Source: Xanthoparmelia taractica
Taxonomy: Eukaryota; Ascomycota; Lecanoromycetes; Lecanorales; Parmeliaceae
DNA length: 64,000 bases
NCBI GenBank assembly: GCA_033085395.1
Contig: JANQBS010000081.1
Location: forward strand, 98,161 to 162,160
Direction: 5' to 3'
Below the pieces are notes generated by a model that ran no database searches, was not told the DNA's origin, and worked only from the letters and a program-made list of their open reading frames with translations. The translations under genes were made by a program, and so were the position numbers. Positions 56,618-64,000 of the stretch are shown piece by piece (positions within the stretch are counted from its first letter, which is position 1; every line of letters begins with the position of its first letter).

Positions 56618-58320
56618 ATGGCTCCTTCAGCGACCGCCGTTGATAGTCCGGCAACCATCGCACTTCCAGATGAAGTGAGCAAACCACCTGCAGGAGTCGT
56701 TCTGCCACCAAGAGACATCCGAGCTATCGTGGAGAAGACTGCTGGGTACGTCGCGCGAAATGGTCCGGCTTTCGAGGATCGTATCCGAGATAAGGAAAAA
56801 CATAATCCAAAGTTTTCTTTCTTGAGTACCAAGGATGCATACTTTTCTTTTTACGCATGGCGGCTAGAAGAGGTCCGGGAGGGAAGAGGTACCGCGGTGT
56901 CAGCAGGCAGAGCTGCTGATGCCCCCCCGGCCCAAGAAGCAGAGAAGCCTAAGGGTCCAGAAGCGCCGCCAGACTTCCACTTCTCCGCTCGAATGCCCAA
57001 TATCAGTGCACAGGATCTTGATGTCGTCCGCTTGACCGCGCTCTTCGTGGCTAAGAATGGACGATCGTTTATGACTACGCTATCGCAAAAAGAAACAAGA
57101 AATTACCAGTTCGACTTTCTAAGACCTCAACACTCCCTCTACCAATTCTTCAGCCGTTTGGTGGACCAGTATACACTATTATTACAATCCGCCAGCGCCG
57201 ATGGAGAGAAAGCCAAGAAAGCTCGAGTGCTTGATCTAGAATATAACGCAAACGATAAGTTCAACATTCTTGGGCGTGCGAGGCAACGAGCAGAATGGGT
57301 GAAGTTTCAGGAGGAGCAGAAGCAGAAGAAAGAAGAAGAGGCAGAAAAAGAGAAATTAGAGTACGCTCAAATCGATTGGCACGACTTTGTGGTAGTCGAA
57401 ACTGTTCTTTTCGAAGATTTGGATGAGCAAGCGGACCTCCCTCCTCCCACATCTCTCAATGATCTTCAGTCTGCCTCTCTAGAGCAAAAAGGAGCCATGT
57501 CGTTACAGCCACACGATCGCCGCATCGAGGAAGCCATGCCCACAGACGAAGACTATAGCCTCTTCTACAATCAACAACAGCCCCAGCAGCAGCAACAACA
57601 ACACCAACCGTATGCCACGCCACCACTGGTTTTCAATTCTTACGAAACACAACACCCGCAAGCCATAGACTACCAACTCCCAGCCCCAACACCTGTCTCG
57701 GCTCACCAAGATGAAGAAGAGCGTGCCATCGCCGAACGAAAGCAAGCCCGGGAAGCTGCTCAAGCGGCACAGGCAGCAGCTAAAGGTGGCGCAAGTCAAC
57801 CCATGCGGATCAGGAATGACTATGTTCCCCGCGCTCAAGCAAAGAGGCAGAACTTGCAAATGGCGTTATGTCCGAATTGCAAGCAGCAGATTCCATATGA
57901 CGAGCTGGATCACCACATGAAGAGTAAGCCGCCTATCCTTCCATTCTCTCATTCACATTCTCTCTCTCTCTATTCATTTTTGCGGGAGTAGCTTCGAGCA
58001 CATGCTAACGAACCATCGCAGTCGAACTCCTCGACCCTCGTTGGAAGGAGCAACGTCAAAAGTCCGATCTTCGCGCTTCGACAACTAATCTCTCAACTTC
58101 CGATGTAGCGGCCAATCTCAAGCGCCTCGCTTCCCAACGCAGTGATGTCTTCGACGGTGTGACTGGCCAGCCAGTCATCAGCGAAGAGGAGGCTGCGAGG
58201 AGGAAAAGGGCAGCGTTGAGCTATGATGGGCAGTTGGATAAGGGCAAAGAACTGGAGAGGATGCAAGGTATGAATATTGAGGAGCAGATTCGACGCATCC
58301 ATGAGAAAAATAAATCATAA
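56618..58320 (+). CDS. prp21: Splicing factor SF3a subunit 1 (Prp21-like)
   Basis: U2 snRNP SF3a complex subunit, which helps bring U2 to the branch site; 534 residues. Exons are 56618-57923 and 58022-58320 (GTAAGC to CATCGCAG, phase 1). Two SURP modules are visible: IRAIVEKTAGYVARNGPAFE at about residues 33-82 and DLDVVRLTALFVAKNGRSFM at about 131-183, each ending in an aromatic-rich F/Y segment. A coiled, Glu/Lys-rich helix follows near 225-250. A Gln-rich run lies at about 310-328. The C-terminal part has NLQMALCPNCKQQIPYDELDHHMK joined across the intron to IELLDPRWKEQR, a family hallmark. It lacks the ubiquitin-like domain of human SF3A1, as expected for a fungus. Confidence 0.93.
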
Positions 58321-58822
58321 AGGTTGTGACATCTCAGTGTCACGTGCAATCATCAGGGCCTTGACAGAAGGCAGGGTCAAGGGTTTAGTGGTGGGAAAGA
58401 CTGGAAGACGTCTTCCGTGCATGCTGTAGTAATTTTCGCCTCTGCCTCACCTCACATTCGAAGCCTTAACAAGTCCGATAGTGATTATTTTCAGCTTAGT
58501 GGTCTATGAAAAATACATAAACGCTTGAGATTATGGTTTCAGTCAGAGCATTCAAGCCTCTTTGCTCCATGGCGCTTATGCCACGTCATTGCATATGCAC
58601 ACTCGAAACACCTTTCCTATTTAGTGCTGCCCGCTGGAATCTCCTACCATAGACTTACTACTCCCAGAGCGTCATATCAACAGGGAATATTCGATCGTCA
58701 CCCGTCTGAAAGCCGCTATGATGATCCAATATATTAGATCTCAAGAATTATGTTATGAAAAATCATACCCATGTTTATGAACACAAGACGCGTATGCCGT
58801 GCACAGGATAATGTTTCGAGCC
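58321..58822. other. Intergenic, convergent 3' ends
   Basis: A 502-bp gap between SF3A1 and SEC2 stop codons. No gene is seen. Confidence 0.5.
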
Positions 58823-61021
58823 TTAAAAGTCGAAAGAACCAGGAACAGTACCCGATGTGGCCTTCTCGTGCTGAGACGTGTTAATAGACGGCTCCGGTGC
58901 TTGGGGTCTAATTGCTCGAGACGGCGAGCTACCTGTCACGCTTGACTTGCTTTTGGTGGAATCCTGCAGGCTCGTCTGTAGTTGTCTAGAAGATCCGTCT
59001 TCCGATGAAGCTCTCTCAAACATGGCTGCCCTCCTTGCAACGGATCCTCTACTAGTACTTTCTGTACGATTCGAACCTCGTGGGCGTGATGGTATCCTAC
59101 CCAAAGAGGGACGATCACCGTTCATTTGATCCGGATCATTCCCATCGAATGGCACGCCGGGCGGTATAACATAAGGCGGCGATCTAGCTTGCTCGGATTC
59201 TGGTATCTGTACCAAAGGCGGGGGAGACGCAGGCGTGATGTCCGCCAGCCCCGGTAACACTGGCTCAATCCTCGCCTCCTGCACGAAATGTGGTGGTCTC
59301 TTCGGCTTGGTATCTTGGCTGCTCGCGCCGGTCTGCAAATCCGCGAAATTAGGACTTGGTTTGTCGTTATCTGTAGAGCTCCGGGGTGTGTCTTCTCGGA
59401 CACGCAAAAAGGCCGGTACGACACCACCTCCGATCCTAGACCAGAACATCCGCTCACGAAGTCGTACGCTCTCTTCCCATGCAATGGCTTCTGATTGGGC
59501 TCCGTCTGTTCGCCAATAGCCGTCCTTTATCATTCTCAAAAAGCCGAGAAAGTCGCATGTTGCCCGCACGCGGTTTAGGCAGTACTTGCACAAAGGATAA
59601 CGTTGCGCGCTTTCGCTTTCGCTGGTCCGGAAACGATGCGTTCTGGCTTGCTTGTCGCCTCGCCCTTGTTCCCCGCAGAGAGAACATGGAGGATGATATA
59701 ATCTTGCCGCTGATGGCGTCGGTTCGACTATGAGTTTTCCCTCACACATACTGTTGATGACGGTTCGTCTGGCAAGCCATGATAAACCTGGCGATAGGTC
59801 CAAACGTAACGTCGGCTCGATATCTTCCGTAAGAGCACGCTTATAAAATGAAGTCTCTTTGAGTGGCGTCCCACTGAATGGTGCATCACGAGAAGAGAGG
59901 CTAGATTTAGTAGAGGTGGGAAGATTTGGAGTGCCTGGGGAAGAGTGCTGGATACTGGATGCAGAGAGTGATGACGTGGAACCATTCGATGGCATACGAT
60001 CAGGAAATTGACTTTGCTCACGGTTGGTCAGACTGCCTAAGCCTAGCCCGTTTATACCGCCATAGTTGCCACTTGTGACGCGGCTTGAAGGCTGGGATTT
60101 CCGAGACAGTTGGAGGAGTGCATGGAAATCCTCGTATGCTTGTAGGTCCAGTCGCAGGACAGGTTGTAACAGATGCGTAAAGCTCGTGGGGGGCGCTGGC
60201 GGGACTTCATCGCTACCAGGTGTAGTAGGTGAGAGGTTCAAGGGATCGAATATTTTGTTCATGTGATCTTGGTTGTCGGGCGCCGGAGTCGATGGTGCAG
60301 TTGAGGCGTTGGTACTTGCTTCTAAGTCAGTACGATGGACCGTCATATCCTGCATAGCCGACTTTAATTCCGCGAGCTGCTCTTGATGTGACGCCAGAAG
60401 GAGCTCAGCATCATTCAACTTGGCTTGGAGCTGTTCATTTCGTCGTTCGAGAGGCTCTTTCTCCTTACGAGCGTCTTTTCGTGCCGCTGAAACCATCTAC
60501 ACAGTTTCAGTAATAGTGTAATCGAGCAATAGGGAGGCCTAGCATACCTGATTTGCTTCTTCGAACAATGCAGTCGTCAAAGTCTCTAATTCCTGTTCGA
60601 TGCTCATCTTGTCGCTTTCAGCCTTCACTCTTTGTCTTCTCTCATCAGCCAGATTGGTCTTTAGCCTCAAAAGCTCGGCCTCCACATCTGTTTGCCTGAC
60701 GAGAATCCCATTGGCTACTAAGGATTTGTGTTCTTGGACCAAAGGTTCAAGCTGTCGTACGCGCTCTTGAGCTGAATCCAATTCATGCCGTGTGGCATTG
60801 AGGCTGTCCTCAAGGTCTGTCTGGTGGTTTATGGCGTGTATGAGCTTGTTACTCAGCGCAGCCACCTCATTGCTCAGCTCTGGGTGATGTGGCGACGTGG
60901 AATTACTCCTTGACAATTCCGGAGAGGTAAGGGGACTTCGGGGATCGGGAAGCGTACTGAGTGTTTCCTCAGAGTGCGACTGCTTAGCTGGTAGCCCCGG
61001 TGCCACTGCAACGGTAGCCAT
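58823..61021 (-). CDS. sec2: Rab GEF Sec2
   Basis: Guanine-nucleotide exchange factor for the Rab GTPase Sec4, driving delivery of secretory vesicles to the plasma membrane; 715 residues. Exons on the minus strand are 61021-60548 and 60496-58823 (GTATGC to GTGTAG, phase 0). Residues about 50-205 form a long heptad-rich coiled coil containing the Sec2 exchange region (LRLKTNLADERRQRVKAESD, then LETLTTALFEEANQMVSAAR); the splice falls exactly in the conserved FEEANQMV segment, which supports the intron. A cysteine-bearing middle domain (CSLCGE near residue 415, and CKYCLNRVRATCDFLGFLRM) is shared by fungal homologues. The C-terminal third is a Pro/Ser-rich disordered tail. It diverges from COQ4. 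Confidence 0.92.
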
Positions 61022-62255
61022 TGTATTCCCGGGTGTTGGATAAAAGTCTCCAGGATTTCTTTCAGGTTGAGGTTGACTCTGCGTCCCTTTGGACTAGCGT
61101 CTCCTCATGGACAGTGTCATGCGGAAAGAGTACGCGAGCAGCTCCCTCACTCGACACCCGTTCAAACGTGTCGCATGTGATGCTTACACCGGAACTTTGT
61201 AAAATTCTGGTAGTTGTTCGTAATAGGGGGAATTTGGAAGTCTTATTTCGTGGTAGACAACAGATATCAAAGGCTGTTCATGCAATGCTCGTCACGTCCA
61301 TTCAGTAGGTCAGGCAGGGAGGTTAGGAAGATTAAGAGAGAATGGGATAGAGCAGAAGAGAGGCACAAGGGTCATCTAGCGGTCATGACGATTCATCGGG
61401 TGGTATAGGCTGAACATCATATTATTATTATTGTTGTGAGGAGGCTAAGGCGAATCCAGGGGAGGAGGGGAGTGTAAAGTGAGGTACTTTAAGGTGAGGA
61501 GCGGAGGATGGAAGAGATCAGCCGTTCTGATTACCTTACCTGGGAGAAAACAGCTTTTCCAAAAGCCGTTAAAGCTTCAAAGCCTATGAGAGAACTCCCG
61601 GGTCTGCAAGTTCGTGCATATGCACGCCTCGTTTGACTACATTTACTTCGACCACGTAGATCTTTTGTTTCACCACAAGGCTTACTGCACCTCACCTGCG
61701 AACATGTGGCATTGAGCGTGGCGGTGAGTTTATGCTTGCCTGTTCTATAGCAGGCAAGTCCTGAACGGACATAGAGAGAAGCATAGCCTCTAAGCTGCGC
61801 AATCTTCAGGCATGAGAGCTGAAGAGCTTATTCATCGAGGCCTGAATTTTCCAATAAATCTGGTTGATATTCGGTCCTAAAGTTGGTGGAGTTAGAATTT
61901 AGAAGTGCAGGGCACGCACATGGCAAATATAAATGCCTTAGCCGCCCGAGTCAAATCTTCTCTTCGGCTAGAAAGCCTAGATAAAGTATTGTTTTACGAA
62001 GTAGAAGTAAAAGTCTCCGTCTAAGGTAGGCGACGCCCTTTAGAGTAAATATGTTCCCTATTTCGAAGTACATCCGTTACACATGCACGTGACATGTAGG
62101 TACCTTAGCTCCTCGTGATCGTAACCCTCGGCAATTGTCTCTATTGTGTGGCGACAAGATCCCGCTGCCTAGGTCGTTTAAGCAGCGCCTACTAGCTACT
62201 GCGTAGGTAAGTAATATTATATAACTTACCTCATGCAGTTGGACAACCGTGTCCT
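61022..62255. promoter_or_regulatory. Divergent promoter of SEC2 and COQ4
   Basis: About 1.2 kb and no supported gene. It contains a short ATT microsatellite near 61420, TACTTTA/TACCTTAC words near 61484 and 61535, and a palindrome-like CTGCTATAGAACAGG-type segment near 61742. The frames are short. Confidence 0.5.
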
Positions 62256-63156
62256 ATGATTTCGAGAAACCTTTTCGTTGTTCCCACGTGTCTCAGAGTT
62301 GCAATTGCGCACTCTGCAAGACCATTCTCGGTATTGCATCGACCACCTCCAAAATATGAAGGTCACGTTCCTCTCAACGCCTTCGAACGAGCCACGCTCG
62401 CCGCAGGTTCAGCGGTGATATCTTTGATGAACCCCCGACGCGGAGGCATGTTCATTTGCCAGATCTATATAGTAGACGCTAATCTTACGTCAAGACTTGA
62501 TCGCGGCACTCGGGGAAACAACCGCAACGCCGATATTTATCTACCGTCTTCGAGACGCAATGCTCTCAAATCCAACCGGCAGACGCATCCTTCGTGACCG
62601 CCCAAGGATAACATCTAAAAGCATGTCAGTGGAAAAGCTGCGTGCTCTGCCCGAAAGCAGTGTAGGGCGCGCGTATATTAGCTGGCTGGACCGAGAGGGT
62701 GTCAGCCCGGACACCAGGAGCAGCGTCAGGTATATTGACGATGAAGAATGCGCATATGTTATGCAAAGGTATCGCGAGTGTCATGACTTTTATCATGCTC
62801 TCACTGGATTGCCTGTATTCGTTGAGGGCGAGGTGGCGCTTAAGGCATTCGAATTTGCCAATACCCTATTGCCCATGACAGGCCTCAGCCTCTTTGCTAT
62901 CGCAAAAATGAAACCGTCGGAACGGACGAGATTCTGGAATACCTATCTTCCTTGGGCAGTCAGCAACGGGTTGAGGAGCAAAGACATCGTTAATGTATAT
63001 TGGGAAGAAGAGCTTGAAAGAGACGTGGACGATCTTAGACATGATTTGGGAATCGAGAGACCACCAGATTTGAGAGCGACGAGGAAGGCGCTTAGAGAGC
63101 AGAAAAGGTCCGCGAAGAAGCAGCGAGAAATGGTGGGCGGCTTGGGGGCAGATTAG
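62256..63156 (+). CDS. coq4: Ubiquinone biosynthesis protein COQ4
   Basis: Mitochondrial matrix-side component of the coenzyme Q synthesis complex, 283 residues. Exons are 62256-62445 and 62495-63156, separated by a 49-nt intron with a GC donor (GCATGT), a CTAAT branch site and a CAAG acceptor. The junction reads MNPRRGDLIAALGE, the conserved Coq4 sequence, and no GT donor keeps the frame. The zinc motif H-D-x2-H-x11-E is complete (H160, D161, H164, E176; CHDFYHALTGLPVFVEGE). The N-terminus is a typical presequence (ISRNLFVVPTCLRVAIAHSA). ERTRFWNTYLPWAVSNG is also family-typical, and the end is basic. It converges with PDCD5, whose stop is about 140 bp away. Confidence 0.95.
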
Positions 63157-63297
63157 TTGCAATGTGATACTATCGTTCTAAATCCTGTGCTGCTTCCACA
63201 TGGCTTCAATTGAGATCGATCCGCAACATATGCACGGTAATGGCCCTAACGCCTTCAATGCCCTTGCAGTTCACTATACACGTATCTAGTCTTGCAT

Positions 63298-63816
63298 CTA
63301 GAGATCCAATAGATCGTCGTCATCCCAATCTTTCCTTCTGGTGATCACAATTCTTCCTCCGCCACCTCCCCCGCCTTTCTCTGCATTCTCCGTCATCGCG
63401 CCTAACAATTCCTTCAGTTGCTCTTCGGTTACTTTGCTTCTAAGTTGTCCCGACCTCGCGAGCATTATAAGTCTATTCTCAACATGCGTGGCTCGAGATT
63501 CCTTGACAAGCCGAATGCGGCCCAGGCGATCAGCAGCTTCCGGAGTGAGGATTTGAGAGAGAATCGATGTGCGAGCATCGGCTTCTTGCTGTCTGTAGTG
63601 GCCATTCAGCTAAGCTTGCCCACGTGTGCAGAGGGGTCGATGAACTCGGCGCACTTCCGCTGATCTTCCCCACTCCCTCCGCCAGACGCTCCGGCCTGCT
63701 GCTGCTGTTGAAGTTGTGCAAGGCGCCCTTTCCTTATCTTAGAAGGTCAGAAGCGTGTATTACCACAATTCATACAGGGCGGAAGGTACTACCTCTTCGA
63801 GATCTGCATCAGACAT
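63298..63816 (-). CDS. PDCD5/TFAR19-family DNA-binding protein
   Basis: Homologue of human programmed-cell-death protein 5, a small conserved nucleic-acid-binding protein; 133 residues. Exons on the minus strand: 63816-63793 (8 codons), 63737-63655, 63592-63298; all GT-AG and in phase. The conserved start MSDADLEE joins IRKGRLAQLQ. A Gln/Gly/Ser linker follows, then EADARTSILSQILTPEAADRL, then LVKESRATHVENRLIMLARSGQL and the VTEEQLKELL helix; the tail is a poly-Gly run and an acidic RRKDWDDDDLLDL end, as in the family. The first exon is only 24 nt. The function in fungi is not well defined. Confidence 0.93.
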
Positions 63817-64000
63817 AGTTGGCTGCTGTTGTTGCCTGAAGCCTTGGTGTACAGAATACGATAAGTCTCCGCGGAAGTTACTCCGCACACTTTACACAAC
63901 ACCCACCGCGCCCGAGAATTTGGGGATAATATGTGCTGGGGGCGCGGGCTACCCAGTAGTGGAAAGCTTGCTGAGTCACGTGATATCGCGACTGCAGGCG

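Noticed and set aside
1..64000. tRNA, rRNA, CRISPR arrays, transposons or phage
   Set aside because: B-box-like GGTTCGA words occur only inside coding regions, there are no spaced direct repeats of CRISPR type, and no transposase, reverse transcriptase or long terminal repeats were recognised.

Overview
The window is nuclear DNA from a filamentous ascomycete (Pezizomycotina); the class cannot be fixed from the sequence. The evidence is many short introns of about 50-150 nt, mostly GT-AG with CTAAC/CTGAC-like branch sites, compact genes on both strands, and typical fungal families: a 573-residue ATP sulfurylase with a degenerate APS-kinase-like tail, a PMT1-type mannosyltransferase, Erf2, Sec2 and Isd11. 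I spliced each gene by eye, requiring intact phase and family-consistent junction peptides. No CRISPR array, rRNA, tRNA, integrated phage, transposon or secondary-metabolite cluster was recognised.

Layout. 0-5 kb: a broken protein-coding remnant runs off the left edge, followed by a short-chain dehydrogenase and a membrane-anchored SGNH/CAP64-like protein. 5-12 kb: CWC25 (spliceosome) and CSN2 (COP9 signalosome) diverge from a shared promoter, then comes an otubain-type deubiquitinase after an AT-rich gap. 13-21 kb: a 900-residue single-pass protein with an EGF-like cysteine cluster, an unknown Ser/Pro-rich protein and a RING protein with an unresolved 5' end. 23-30 kb: mitochondrial ribosomal protein uS14m (four small exons), an Arb2-domain protein, ISD11 and a CorA-type magnesium transporter. 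30-38 kb: a large low-complexity protein, then the sulfate-assimilation pair PAPS reductase and ATP sulfurylase. 39-46 kb: a mitochondrial-looking membrane protein, a VMA22-like V-ATPase assembly factor, an M20 amidohydrolase and an unknown protein. 46-64 kb: an ASH1-type SET methyltransferase, ERF2, a small membrane protein, PMT1, SF3A1/PRP21, SEC2, COQ4 and PDCD5.

How the genes relate. Most are housekeeping genes in compact divergent or convergent pairs. The clear functional link is between PAPS reductase and ATP sulfurylase, two enzymes of sulfate reduction in tandem, with a CYS3/MetR-like half-palindrome upstream of the first. Two mitochondrial biogenesis genes (uS14m, ISD11) lie within 3.5 kb of each other, and three secretory-pathway genes (ERF2, PMT1, SEC2) lie in the last 15 kb; neither grouping is evidence of co-regulation.

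The most notable observations are two independent non-canonical GC-AG introns (ATP sulfurylase and COQ4), the sulfate gene pair, a tandem 39-bp duplication whose copies differ only by G/A transitions, and the decayed gene at the left edge. I did not find convincing evidence of a wholly new biological system here.
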